This document shows positions 38,366-47,288 of a DNA stretch of 64,000 nucleotides, piece by piece (positions within the stretch are counted from its first letter, which is position 1; every line of letters starts with the position of its first letter). Made by a program: the position numbers and the translations under genes. This stretch comes from UBA1660 sp964462035 (GTDB lineage: Bacteria > Myxococcota_A > Polyangia > Polyangiales > Houyiibacteriaceae), in assembly GCA_964462035.1 (NCBI GenBank), contig CAYXAP010000032.1:21523-85522 (forward strand), read 5' to 3'. Below the pieces are notes generated by a model. That model saw nothing but the letters and a program-made list of their open reading frames with translations. It did no database searches and had not been told where the DNA came from.

Positions 38366-39736
38366 TCAGTACGCCTGGATCGAGCGCGGCGGGAGCGCGG
38401 GGTCGACCTCGAGCTCGCCCATCGCGGTGAGCGCGCCGCCGCTGACCGAGAAGCGCCAGACGGAGGGGCCGTCGGACGAGGCGTCGGGCACGAGCACGAC
38501 GCTGCCGAGCATGGCGCTGCCGCCGAGGGCGAAGGCCTCGCTGGCGGTGTCGACGGTGGTCTGGTCGCCGGTGGCGAGGTCGGTGACGACGAGGGTGTCG
38601 CCGCTGACGCCGAACTCGCCCCAGGCCACGCCGAGGATGTGGTCGGCGTCGAGCGCGAGGGTGCCGTTCACCGCCGCGAGGTTCGCTTCGTCGGCGTCGA
38701 CGCGCCAGACGTCTTCATCGGTGACCTCGCCGGCGGCGAGGGTCAGCCGCACGAGGCCGGCGGTGGCGCGCTCGCCGGCGGTGTCGCCGAAGCCCATGTC
38801 GGAGTAGCCGCCGCACGCGACGAGCACCTGGCTTCCGTCACCGGGGATCGGCCGGACGGTGCCGCAGTTGGCCAGATCGGTGAGCTCGTGGAGCTCGGCG
38901 TCGCCGCTCTCGAGGTCGACGATGGCGACCGCGCCGGGCAGGTGGCCGCGGGCGCCGAAGAAGTCGGCGGGGATTCGGTCGAGACCGACGACGGCGAAGT
39001 CGCCGACCTGCACGATCGCCTGCGGACGCGCGGCGACGACGACGTCGGCGGGATCGCCCTCCGAGTCCATGCCGGTGACGGTGCCGCCGTACCCGGAAAG
39101 GTCGACGCGCACGCCGTTGCGGGTCATCGCCTCGGCGTCGAGCCCGATCAGGTCGGAGCCGCGGTCGGCCTCGGCCTCGCCCGGGTGCGGCTCGTAGCGC
39201 GAGACCCAGGCCTCGGCGCCGACGAAGAGCGCGTCCTGCGGGTTGGCGGTGACGGTGTCGGTGCCCACGCGGACCTGGCCCACGAGCGCGCCCGAGCGAC
39301 AGAAGCGGGTGATGGTGTCGTTGCTTCGGTCGATGATCACGGCGCCGAGCGGCGGCTGCGCGGTCGGGAGCGTCACGTCACCGCTGAGGGCCGCGACGAG
39401 ACCGGGGGCCTCGGTGCCGGAGTCGAGCCAACGCATGGTGGAGACGCTGGCGCCGTCGGCGGCGATCACGCCGATGGCGGTGCTGGCGTAGTCGGAGGAG
39501 AGGACCAGGAAGCCCGACTCGAGGATCGGGTCGAGGGCGTCGTCGCCCTCGCAGGTGACCTCGGGGCCCATGTCCGCCATCGCCATGTCGGCGGTGGGGT
39601 CCATGTCGACCATCGGGGTGTCCATGTCGACCGGGAGCGGACCCATGTCCATGCCCGGGTCGTCGGTGGTTCCGTCGTCGTCACCACAGGCGGTGAGGGC
39701 GACCAGAGAAGCAATCATCAACAAGCGGCGATTCAT
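38366..39736 (-). CDS. Lipoprotein partner of the BtuB-like receptor
   Basis: A 456-residue lipoprotein with lipobox 'LVALTACGDD' and AAGGA upstream of its ATG. It overlaps the receptor stop by four bases (ATGA), so the two are translationally coupled. Just after the lipobox is a striking Asp/Met-rich stretch of about 35 residues ('DMDTPMVDMDPTADMAMADM'). The rest has repeated beta strands with 'VVGLDRIPADFFG' and 'VLVACGGYSDMGFG', probably a seven-bladed propeller. Position under a cobalamin riboswitch suggests it helps the outer-membrane receptor capture B12 at the surface. Direct sequence evidence for ligand binding is lacking. Confidence 0.8.
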   Translation of the reverse strand: MNRRLLMIASLVALTACGDDDGTTDDPGMDMGPLPVDMDTPMVDMDPTADMAMADMGPEVTCEGDDALDPILESGFLVLSSDYASTAIGVIAADGASVSTMRWLDSGTEAPGLVAALSGDVTLPTAQPPLGAVIIDRSNDTITRFCRSGALVGQVRVGTDTVTANPQDALFVGAEAWVSRYEPHPGEAEADRGSDLIGLDAEAMTRNGVRVDLSGYGGTVTGMDSEGDPADVVVAARPQAIVQVGDFAVVGLDRIPADFFGARGHLPGAVAIVDLESGDAELHELTDLANCGTVRPIPGDGSQVLVACGGYSDMGFGDTAGERATAGLVRLTLAAGEVTDEDVWRVDADEANLAAVNGTLALDADHILGVAWGEFGVSGDTLVVTDLATGDQTTVDTASEAFALGGSAMLGSVVLVPDASSDGPSVWRFSVSGGALTAMGELEVDPALPPRSIQAY

Positions 39737-41751
39737 CGATCGAGTTCCTTTCGATACTGCAGAAGGGCCGCCACACGGCGGCCGGGCAGCGGGTAGCCCA
39801 GGAAGTCCTGGCCCCGCTGGTCGAGGAGATCGCGGACGGAGACCGCGACGCTGAGGCCGTCCCAGAGCTCGGCGCCGATGCCGAGCTCGACCCAGTGGCG
39901 CCCCTCGATCTCGACGAGGTTGGCGGGGTCGTGGAAGTACGCGCCTCGATGGGTCCAAGCGACCCAGAGGGAGAGATCGTCGAAGGGGCCGACCCGGCGG
40001 GTGTGCCCCGCGAGCCGCGCGCCGGTGCGGAGCTGGGGGCGCCACGGCAAGTCGAGGTCCCGGTGGTCCTTGGCGCGGAGCACGGTGACCGTGCCGACGG
40101 CTTCGAGGTAGCGGCCCCAGTGACCGCGCAGACCCATCTCGGCGCCGCGGACGGTGGCCGACTGGACGTTCTCGGCGCGTGCGGTCTGGAGCGAGGTCAG
40201 CCGGTAGCGGATGAGGTCGTCGATCTGGAGGTCGAAGTAGCGAGCCTCGACCATCGCGCGAAGCGGGCCGTGATTGATGCGCAGCGTGATGCCCGCGTCG
40301 GCGTGGCGGCCGCGCTCGGGGACGAGCTCGGGGCTCGGCAGCAGCACTCCGCGGTCGCCGAAGAGCTCGAGGGTGGTGGGGAAACGGACGCCGCGGCTGA
40401 GCGATCCAACGAAAGCGACCGACGGGATGGGAGCGACGAGCGCGCCGACGCGGTAGGTCGGGCGGGTGAGGTCGGTGTTCGTCTCCTGCTCGCGCAGGTG
40501 CGGGTCGAAGCTCGCGATGGTGGCGGAGGCGTGCTCGAGGCGGATGGACGGGCGGAGACCGAAGCGCCAGGAGCCGAGCTCGCCGTGGAGGTGACCTTCG
40601 ACCGCGCCGCTGAAGCGGCGGCGGGTGGACGCGGGCGGGGTCAGGCCGAGCGCGTCGAAGGGCTCGTAGCGCTCGAAGCCGACGGTGCCGATGGCGCTGA
40701 TGTCGAGCATCTCGGCGGCGCGAATGGTCGCGCCGAGGCGGGTCCACGAGGTGAGGAAGCGATCGTCGGTCTGTTCGGCGGACGGGCCGAGGCGGCCGTC
40801 GGGGTCGGTGAAGCGGTGACGACGGTGACCGAGGCGGGTCGCGACCTGGACGCGGTGACCGCCGCTGAGCTCGTGGACGTAGCCGAGCGAGCCGAGGGTG
40901 CGGACGTCGTTGCGGCGGACGTTCTCGGTCGCGATCTGGCCAGGGCCGGGCTCCCCGCCGAGCCGAGAGGACCCGAGCAGCAAGAGCTGGAGTCGGCCGT
41001 GGTCACCGACCGCGACCTGCACGTTGGCGAGCGCGTTGGCGCCGAGGGTGTCGGCGTTCTGCCGGTGGCGGTCTTCGTCGTCGGTGTCGTCGAAGCGGGT
41101 GCCGTTGTCGTAGCGGAAGGGATAGTCGTTGCGTGCACCCTCGCCGCCTGCGGTGATGAAGGCGCGGACGGGGCCGCCCTCCATGGACGAGGCGACCTGC
41201 AGACGGGTGGCGCCGAAGCTGCCGACACCGAGCCGCGCGGCGAACGCGTTGCCCATCGCCTCACGTGGGACGAGACGCAACACCCCACCGATGGCGCCCG
41301 CGTCGAGCCAGACCGGCGCGCCGCCGCGGTAGACCTCGATGCGATCGAGGAGCAGTGGATTCCAGAGGCCGAGATCGAAGCGCGCCGCTTCGGGTCCGGT
41401 GAGCGCGAGGTCGCCGAGCAGGACGGTGGTGTGACCGAGGTCCGAGCCACGGAGCGCGATGGAGGCCGGGGCACCGAAGCCGCCGAGGCGGCTGACGTGG
41501 GTGCCCGGCGCTTCGACGGCAGCGTCGGCGAGGGTGGTGAGCGGCGACTCGTCCCGGATGGGCACCTCGGTGCCGGCGGCGGTGGCGTCGAGACGGTTGG
41601 TGCTCGCGGTGGGCTCCTCGACCTCCGCGGTGGCGCCGAAGCTCAGCTCCTCTTCGGAGCTCCCGTCGGGCTCTTCCTGGCCCTGGACGGAGCTCGACCC
41701 CAGGACGAGCAGAGTCGCCAGGAGCGGGAGCAAGAGTTCGCGGGTGCGCAC
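39733..41751 (-). CDS. btuB: TonB-dependent outer-membrane receptor, probably for cobalamin
   Basis: A 672-residue receptor. The GTG at 41751 opens a signal peptide ('LLLPLLATLLVLGSSSVQGQ'). The frame runs on upstream, but that part is riboswitch. The plug domain (about residues 60-180) shows 'HVSRLGGFGAPASIALRGSD', 'TTVLLGDLALTG' and 'LLLDRIEVYRGGAPVWLDAGAIGGVLRLVP', typical of TonB receptors. The rest is a beta-barrel ending in 'RRVAALLQYRKELDR', which lacks the usual terminal aromatic residue. The cobalamin riboswitch in its leader is the main reason to call the substrate B12. The paired lipoprotein follows with an ATGA overlap. Transport energy would come from TonB-ExbBD encoded elsewhere. 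Confidence 0.88.
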   Translation of the reverse strand: MRTRELLLPLLATLLVLGSSSVQGQEEPDGSSEEELSFGATAEVEEPTASTNRLDATAAGTEVPIRDESPLTTLADAAVEAPGTHVSRLGGFGAPASIALRGSDLGHTTVLLGDLALTGPEAARFDLGLWNPLLLDRIEVYRGGAPVWLDAGAIGGVLRLVPREAMGNAFAARLGVGSFGATRLQVASSMEGGPVRAFITAGGEGARNDYPFRYDNGTRFDDTDDEDRHRQNADTLGANALANVQVAVGDHGRLQLLLLGSSRLGGEPGPGQIATENVRRNDVRTLGSLGYVHELSGGHRVQVATRLGHRRHRFTDPDGRLGPSAEQTDDRFLTSWTRLGATIRAAEMLDISAIGTVGFERYEPFDALGLTPPASTRRRFSGAVEGHLHGELGSWRFGLRPSIRLEHASATIASFDPHLREQETNTDLTRPTYRVGALVAPIPSVAFVGSLSRGVRFPTTLELFGDRGVLLPSPELVPERGRHADAGITLRINHGPLRAMVEARYFDLQIDDLIRYRLTSLQTARAENVQSATVRGAEMGLRGHWGRYLEAVGTVTVLRAKDHRDLDLPWRPQLRTGARLAGHTRRVGPFDDLSLWVAWTHRGAYFHDPANLVEIEGRHWVELGIGAELWDGLSVAVSVRDLLDQRGQDFLGYPLPGRRVAALLQYRKELDR

Positions 41752-41859
41752 GAGTCGGGAGATCCGACGGAGATGGAACCCGGAGCGCACCGGCACATCG
41801 AGCCGATGATTCCGACCACCATCCCCGAGGTGGTTGAGGAGCAAGGGCTCGAGCAGGTC

Positions 41860-42010
41860 TCCGGGCTCGGAGCCGTGTCCTTCGTCGCCTTCCCAGGTCT
41901 CCCCAGTGGCATCGTGACGAAGGCATTGGCCCACTCACCGTGGCGGGTCCGCGCCGGATTCTCACCGGCTTCCCTCTTGGCTTCGCGGATGTCTCCCCGC
42001 GGCGCGTCTC
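41860..42010 (-). promoter_or_regulatory. Cobalamin riboswitch
   Basis: Read on the minus strand, the leader contains the hallmark pieces in order. AGGGAAGCCGGTGAGAATCC (complement of 41957-41976) is followed by CCCGCCACGGTGAGTGGG (complement of 41930-41947). GCCACTGG (within the complement of 41886-41910), leading to GGGAAGGCG, is the B12 box. It lies just before the BtuB-like receptor gene and should shut off its expression when adenosylcobalamin is abundant. A small hairpin (ACCACC...GGTGGT, 41815-41834) between it and the start codon may be part of the expression platform. The outer boundaries are approximate. Confidence 0.92.
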
Positions 42011-42093
42011 CGGCAGCAAGCTGCCGACTCGAGTCCGTGCGCACGATGACCGGCCCCCAGCAGCCGGTCAAGCGACCTCGAGATGACGCGGGC

Positions 42094-42369
42094 TCAGGCG
42101 ATGCGGTCGAGGACCGCTTGGAACGCGCGAAGGACGGCCTGATGCGGGTCCTTGTGGCGCGTGAGCATGGCCACGTCCCCGGCCTGCACGATCACCTCGG
42201 TGACCGGCTGCGGGTCGGGCCAACCCCGCTTCCGCGAGACGCGGACCAGGCACGGCCCGACGCCGTAGGACTCGACCTCTCGTTGGAGGGCGATGATGGT
42301 GGAGCGCAGGTCGACGTGCTGGCGGGGTGAGGGCCGAGACGAGAGCGCGAACTGTCCGGAATCGAGCAT
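42094..42369 (-). CDS. Small protein, possibly related to ribosome-hibernation (HPF/RaiA) factors
   Basis: A 91-residue protein starting at ATG 42369. The pattern of strands and helices ('HVDLRSTIIALQREVESYG', 'CLVRVSRKRG', 'VTEVIVQAGDVAML', 'DPHQAVLRAFQAVLDRI') recalls the short hibernation-factor fold, but the similarity is weak. It could equally be an unrelated protein. It lies upstream of the riboswitch on the same strand, with no obvious link to B12. The ribosome site is poor. Confidence 0.5.
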   Translation of the reverse strand: MLDSGQFALSSRPSPRQHVDLRSTIIALQREVESYGVGPCLVRVSRKRGWPDPQPVTEVIVQAGDVAMLTRHKDPHQAVLRAFQAVLDRIA

Positions 42370-42563
42370 GGTGGGGGTGTCCTGGCTGGGGCGTGGGGAG
42401 GGACGCGGATGTACGATTCTGTACGCAACAATCGAGCCACGCCGTTACGGCGAGTGGATCGCAAAAAAACACCGCCTAAAGCGGGTTCAATGACACCGGA
42501 AAGAAACATTCCTGGCGACATCAGTCGCCAGATCGGTGGCGACAGTTTCCGCCATCCCCAGTT

Positions 42564-42598
42564 GGGGGCGACCCCCGTCGCCCCCTCTATCGGGGGTC
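42564..42598. terminator. Two mutually exclusive hairpins at the end of the cyclase gene
   Basis: GGGGGCGAC (42564-42572) pairs with GTCGCCCCC (42577-42585) around four bases. GACCCCCG (42570-42577) can instead pair with CGGGGGTC (42591-42598). The second hairpin spans the cyclase stop codon (42587-42589). The first could end its transcript, but no T-tract follows, so termination is only suggested. The remaining sequence to 42370 holds nothing I recognise. Confidence 0.35.
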
Positions 42599-44188
42599 GG
42601 TGATCAGGGGACGGAAGCGGAGCGGGTGGGCGACGTTCTTGACCTGCGCCTGGTCCTCGTCGCCGAAGAGCTCGGGGCGATCGAGGACCTCGCAGAAGGC
42701 GTCGCTGCAGAGGATGACGTCGCCGGGCGCGATGCCCTGGAGCCGCGCGGTGTTGTTCATGCCGGAGCTGAAGCCGGTGTAGTCCTCGTTCGGACCGAAG
42801 AGGCCGACGAAGAGGGGTGCGAAGCCGAGGCCGGTCGAGACCGTGATCGGCGGGTCGAGGTCCTTCAGCTCGGGGAAATCGGGGTGGTCCTTCATCGCGC
42901 GGGTCAGGTCCCGGATGCGATGGGCTGCGACGGCCGCCTGCTGGCAGCGCATGGCCGGCTCGCCCTCGAAGAAGGGCGGTCCCCAGAGCCCGATGATGCA
43001 GTCGCCGACCATCTTGTCGAAGACCCCGCCGGTCTCCCAGAGCACGTCCACGGCCTGCCGGCTCCACTCGTCGACGAGCGCGCCGATGCGCTGCGGCTCG
43101 CTCACCACCTGCTCGCTGATCCGGGTGAAGCCCGAGATGTCGCAGAAGAGAATGGCGACGTCCTCGAGCTTCGGAGAGAGGAAGCGCTCGACGTGGTCCT
43201 CGTGCTGCAACAGACGCCGCGCCACCGAGGGCGCGAAGAACTGAGTCAGCCGCTTCCACTGCCGGTTGAAGTCGACCACCCGGCGTCGGAGCGTGCTCGC
43301 GAAGCGCTCGAGCAAGTCGCGGTCGAAGGTGTTGAAGTCCTCGTGCTTGCTGGTGACCACCAGCCGGCCGAGCTGCCGCTGGTCGCGCACCCCGGCGAGC
43401 AGCACTTCCTCCCGGCCGCCCGCGATGCCGAAGCGCTCGAGCAGCGCCCGCGACTCGCCGGCGATCAGCGACGGACCGTGCACGCGCACGAACTCGTCGA
43501 TCTCCATGTCCGGCGAGCGCGACTCGTGGAGCAGCTTCCCGTCCTGCATCACTCGGTAGTGCAAGGTCGCCCCGCGCAGATCGTCCTGGTGGCGAAAGAC
43601 CAGGAAGAGGTCGTCGAAGGAGACCTCCGTGCTCAGCACCTCCAGGGCGCGGTTCACCCCGACCTCGAGCACCGGCTCCTCGAGCGCCTCGCCCAGCGCC
43701 CGCCCGATGCGCTCCTTGTTCCGAGCCTGCGCGATCGACGCGAGGTAGTTGTCGAGCTCTTCGCACCACACGTCGAGGAGCCCCGCGACCACGCTCGAGC
43801 GCCCCGGGTCCACGGAGCCGCTCAGCACGACGGCCGCGGAGCCAAAGAGCTCGCCGGCGACGTCGAGCGGTTGGGCCAGGAGCAGCTGGTCGCCGAGCTG
43901 GCGCTGGAGCCGCTCGCCGCGATCGGTCGCTTCCTGAATCGAGTCCGGGTCGAAAGGCAGCGTGCCGCCGTAGCTGAAGTCGCGGAGCTCGAGGTTCTCG
44001 TCGAAGGTCCGCACCCACACGAAGTCCGCGCCGGAATGCGAGGCGAGCAGCGGCAAGAGCGATCGCAGCGTCGGCCCGAGCGAGAGCTTGTCCCGGAGGG
44101 CGAGCTCCAGCGCCTCGTCGGTCGCGTTGTTCAGTCGTTCACGCGCCTCGAGCGCCTCGAGGCGCCCGCGGGTCGAATCGTTGGTCAT
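42587..44188 (-). CDS. Class III adenylate cyclase with N-terminal sensory region
   Basis: A 533-residue cyclase that makes cAMP from ATP. The C-terminal domain (about residues 310-500) has the metal-binding Asp in 'FCDISGFT' and the second Asp in 'KMVGDCI'. It also has the adenine-selecting Lys of 'DKMVGD' and Asp of 'DYTGFS', and the transition-state Asn/Arg in 'NNTARL'. These favour adenylate over guanylate cyclase. About residues 35-300 look like one or two GAF-like sensor domains ('SGADFVWVRTFDENLELRDF'). No membrane helix is seen. It starts seven bases after the stop of the upstream kinase gene, so the two probably form an operon linking phosphorylation and cAMP signalling. Confidence 0.92.
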   Translation of the reverse strand: MTNDSTRGRLEALEARERLNNATDEALELALRDKLSLGPTLRSLLPLLASHSGADFVWVRTFDENLELRDFSYGGTLPFDPDSIQEATDRGERLQRQLGDQLLLAQPLDVAGELFGSAAVVLSGSVDPGRSSVVAGLLDVWCEELDNYLASIAQARNKERIGRALGEALEEPVLEVGVNRALEVLSTEVSFDDLFLVFRHQDDLRGATLHYRVMQDGKLLHESRSPDMEIDEFVRVHGPSLIAGESRALLERFGIAGGREEVLLAGVRDQRQLGRLVVTSKHEDFNTFDRDLLERFASTLRRRVVDFNRQWKRLTQFFAPSVARRLLQHEDHVERFLSPKLEDVAILFCDISGFTRISEQVVSEPQRIGALVDEWSRQAVDVLWETGGVFDKMVGDCIIGLWGPPFFEGEPAMRCQQAAVAAHRIRDLTRAMKDHPDFPELKDLDPPITVSTGLGFAPLFVGLFGPNEDYTGFSSGMNNTARLQGIAPGDVILCSDAFCEVLDRPELFGDEDQAQVKNVAHPLRFRPLITDPR

Positions 44189-44195
44189 GGTGTGG

Positions 44196-45923
44196 TCAAC
44201 CGCTCTCTTGTTCGAGCTGGTGGAAGAGAGGCTGGAGCTCGCTCTTGGATCGGAGCTGGTCGCAGAACTTGCCGGCGAGCTCGATCAACTTCTTCTCGCC
44301 TTCCTGGGCGAACGCGCCGCTCGCCACGAGCACCTTCTCGGACTCGGCCTTCCGGGCGTCGTGCTCGGCTTCCATGCGCTCGAGGTTGGTGCGGAGCGCC
44401 TTCACCTGGAACTCGAGGTCCTCGACTTCCTTCTTCTTGGCCTCGACCCAGCGGCGGGCCTTCGCCGACGCGCCGTGAGAGAGCGACCAGCGGTCGAGCG
44501 CCTCGGCGACCTCGCGGAGCGCCTTGGTGAAGGCTTCGTCGGGCGCCGCGAGCTGCTGGTAGCCCCCGCGCTGCTCGAGGCGGTGGTGGGCCTCGAGGTA
44601 GGTCTGCTGTGCCTGGTCGTCGGCGTCGAAGTAGGGCTGGACCTCCTGCTGGGCCGCCCGAGCCGCCTCGCGCGCCTGGGACAGATCCTCGGCCAGCGTC
44701 TGCACGGCGTGGCCGAGCCGGGCTCGGGTGTCGCGCGCGTCGCGCTCGAGCAGCTCGAGGTTCCGCTGCTCCTTGAGCCCCTCGTGCCGGGTCTCGTGGA
44801 CCTTCCGCAGCGTGTCGCGAATCTGCCCGAGCAGCTCCTGCACGCTCGGGGGTGCCCCACCGTTGGGATAGGCCTGTCCGAGCATCTGCTCGAAGATCGC
44901 GGTCCGCCGCGCCCAGCGCTCCAGCGTGGTCGGCGGCAGCGTCGGCGCCGCGATGGGCCGACTGGGCGTGTGCACCGGCGGCGCGACGGCCTCGGGCCCG
45001 GACTTCGGAGCCAGCGCCTGCAGCTCCTTGATGACCTGATGGGCGTCGACCGGACGCTCCTCCGGCTTCTTGGCCATCAGCGCGAGGATCAGCTCCTCGA
45101 GCCGTCGCGGACACGCCGGGACCAGCTCCGACGGCTTCGGCGGCGGCTCCTGCATGTGCTTGATGAAGAAGCCCGTGATCTCCTCCGATTCGAAGGGGAT
45201 CTTGCCGGTGAGCATCTCGAAGAGGATGCAGCCCAGCGCATAGAGGTCTGCGGCTGGACCGGCGTCGATGGAGGTGACCCGCTCGGGCGCCATGTACTGC
45301 GGTGTCCCGAAGATCTCGCCGGCGTTCGTCAGCCGCGAGTCGTGCATCGAGCGGGCGATGCCGAAGTCGAGCAGCTTCACGAGCACTCGCCCGGGCCCGG
45401 CGTTCGAGACGAAGATGTTCTCCGGCTTCAGGTCCCGGTGGATGACGTCGAAGTCGTGCGCGCGGGCCAACCCGCGAGCGATCTGAAGGCCCAGCGCCGC
45501 CACCCGCCCCGGATCCATGGGCCCCTCGGCCACGAAATCCGAGAGTGGCGCGCCGTCGAGGAGCTCCATGACCAGGAAGACGGCGCCGTCGTCCGTCTCG
45601 CCGTGGTCGTAGATCTCGATGATGTTCGGGTGGGCGAGCTGCGCGGCGTTCTTCGCCTCGCGCCGGAAGCGCTCTCGGAGCGACTCGTTGCGCGCCATCG
45701 AGGGAGCCATGATCTTCACGGCCACCGGGCGGTCCACGAGCGTGTGCCGAGCGCGATAGACCGTCGCCATTCCGCCCTCGCCGATGGGGGCCTCGACCAG
45801 GTAACGCCCCTGGAGCGTCCGCCCGATGAACGGGTCCGCCTGCTGCTCCAGCTCGGCGTTGTCCACGAAGCAACGGTCCTGGTCGTCCTGGTACTTCAGG
45901 CCGCAGGTGGGACAGACCTTCAT
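44196..45923 (-). CDS. Ser/Thr protein kinase with zinc-ribbon-like N-terminus and coiled-coil tail
   Basis: A 575-residue kinase. The ATG at 45923 has GGAG nearby and opens a short zinc-ribbon-like module (Cys4, Cys7, Cys18: 'CPTCGLKYQDDQDRC'), so longer in-frame starts were rejected. The kinase domain (about 35-300) has 'GEGGMATVYRA', 'VAVKIM', 'HRDLKPEN', 'DFGIA' and 'MAPE', all intact. After a Pro-rich linker, residues of about 370-560 are helical with heptad repeats ('LEFQVKALRTNLERMEAEHD'), a likely coiled coil for dimerisation. No membrane helix is visible. It is transcribed with the adenylate cyclase downstream, and the cyclase is a reasonable candidate substrate. Confidence 0.9.
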   Translation of the reverse strand: MKVCPTCGLKYQDDQDRCFVDNAELEQQADPFIGRTLQGRYLVEAPIGEGGMATVYRARHTLVDRPVAVKIMAPSMARNESLRERFRREAKNAAQLAHPNIIEIYDHGETDDGAVFLVMELLDGAPLSDFVAEGPMDPGRVAALGLQIARGLARAHDFDVIHRDLKPENIFVSNAGPGRVLVKLLDFGIARSMHDSRLTNAGEIFGTPQYMAPERVTSIDAGPAADLYALGCILFEMLTGKIPFESEEITGFFIKHMQEPPPKPSELVPACPRRLEELILALMAKKPEERPVDAHQVIKELQALAPKSGPEAVAPPVHTPSRPIAAPTLPPTTLERWARRTAIFEQMLGQAYPNGGAPPSVQELLGQIRDTLRKVHETRHEGLKEQRNLELLERDARDTRARLGHAVQTLAEDLSQAREAARAAQQEVQPYFDADDQAQQTYLEAHHRLEQRGGYQQLAAPDEAFTKALREVAEALDRWSLSHGASAKARRWVEAKKKEVEDLEFQVKALRTNLERMEAEHDARKAESEKVLVASGAFAQEGEKKLIELAGKFCDQLRSKSELQPLFHQLEQESG

Positions 45924-46033
45924 GGCCTCCGACTCTACCAGGGTCCGGGGCGCCACGGGGCAACGGCTCGATGAGAGCCCGGATCCGAGAGCACCTTTCA
46001 CTGTAAGGCCGAGACCGCTATCCTTCCGGCCGC

Positions 46034-47257
46034 GTGCAGCGACTTGGACGATACGAGCTTCTCCGGAAGATCGCGACCGGCGGAATGGCCGAGATCTTCA
46101 TCGCTCGTCAGTGGGGTGATGGCGGTTTCCAACGCGAGGTGGTGATCAAGCGGATGCACCCGCACCTCGCCGAGCGGCGTCGGCTGCTGACCGAGTTCTG
46201 CGCCGAGGGTCGATGGATGGCTCGCATCGAGCACACGGGCCTGCCCGCCATCCACGACGTCCGCCACGAGGACGGCCAGTGGTACTGCGTCATGGAGCGC
46301 CTCCGCGGCCTCACGCTCGGGGCCGCCCGACGGCACGAGCGCGAGATGGGCCGCACCATGCGCTGGGACGTGGTCTTCTCGGTCGCGATCCAGCTCTGCG
46401 AGACCCTCCACGCGGTCCACGAGCTCTGCGACGAGAGGGGCCAGAACTGCGGCCTCATCCACAGCGACCTCGGACCGGAGAACGTCTTCCTCGGCCGCGA
46501 CGGGCGCGTCCGGCTCATCGACTTCGGGCTGGCCACCGACACCGCGGGGCGCCAGACGCTCAAGGGCCCCGAGTCAGGGATCCGCGGCACGGTCGGCTAC
46601 ATCGCGCCCGAGATGATCGCGGACGTGAAGAACGCGGACCGGCGTGCGGACCTCTACGTGGTCGGGGTGCTCCTCTACGAGCTGACCACGGGCCAGCGGA
46701 TGATCGAGGGCGACGGCATGTCCTACGTGAACGCCGTCCTGGCCGGCCCCCCCCCGCCGCCCTCGGGGCGGACGGAACGCGAGTTCCCGGCCGCCGTCGA
46801 AGCGGTGATCCTCCGGTGCTTGCAGCGCGACCCCTCCAAGCGCTTCAGCGACATGCGGAAGCTGCAGCTGGCTTTGGAGAACCTCGCCAAGACGATGAAC
46901 CTCCGCATCGGCACCGACGTGGTCGGGACCTATGCCTCCGCGCTCCAGCCCGAGAGCGAAGAGCCGCTCTCGCCGAAGACCGTGCCCCCGCCCTTCGTGG
47001 TCGAGACCGAAGAGGTCCTCGAGCCCGAGCCCATCGACGACAGCATCCTCTCCGCGGAGGAGCACGACGCGCTGGTGGCGGACCTCGACCTCTTCTCCGT
47101 CGCGCCCGCGCCGATGGACCCCCCGACCTTCGACGATCCGACCTTCGACGGCCTCGACGACGCGTTCGTCGAGCCGCCGCAGACGCAGACGCGGCGGCGC
47201 CACCCGGGCATCCCGGACGAAGGCGACTTCGTGGTCGCGTTCAACGAAGACGATTGA
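46034..47257 (+). CDS. Atypical Ser/Thr kinase with HSDLGPEN catalytic loop
   Basis: A 407-residue kinase-fold protein beginning at a GTG ('MQRLGRYELLRKIATGGMAEIF'). The ATP lysine is in 'VVIKRM', and 'IDFGLA' and 'APE' are intact. The catalytic loop reads 'HSDLGPEN': Asp and Asn remain, but the usual Arg and Lys of HRDxKPxN are Ser and Gly. This may reduce activity or change control, since the HRD Arg normally contacts the phosphorylated activation loop. The last 115 residues are acidic and disordered-looking, ending with Asp/Phe/Pro repeats. There is no membrane helix. It diverges from the other kinase across 110 bp, and a DUF962 gene follows after 31 bp. Confidence 0.87.
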   Translation: MQRLGRYELLRKIATGGMAEIFIARQWGDGGFQREVVIKRMHPHLAERRRLLTEFCAEGRWMARIEHTGLPAIHDVRHEDGQWYCVMERLRGLTLGAARRHEREMGRTMRWDVVFSVAIQLCETLHAVHELCDERGQNCGLIHSDLGPENVFLGRDGRVRLIDFGLATDTAGRQTLKGPESGIRGTVGYIAPEMIADVKNADRRADLYVVGVLLYELTTGQRMIEGDGMSYVNAVLAGPPPPPSGRTEREFPAAVEAVILRCLQRDPSKRFSDMRKLQLALENLAKTMNLRIGTDVVGTYASALQPESEEPLSPKTVPPPFVVETEEVLEPEPIDDSILSAEEHDALVADLDLFSVAPAPMDPPTFDDPTFDGLDDAFVEPPQTQTRRRHPGIPDEGDFVVAFNEDD

Positions 47258-47288
47258 CGCGCGCCGCTGGCGCCGCAGGAGTAGACCC

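Noticed and set aside
41752..41934. N-terminal extension of the TonB receptor
   Set aside because: The stretch translates part of the riboswitch and leader, and the signal peptide begins at 41751.
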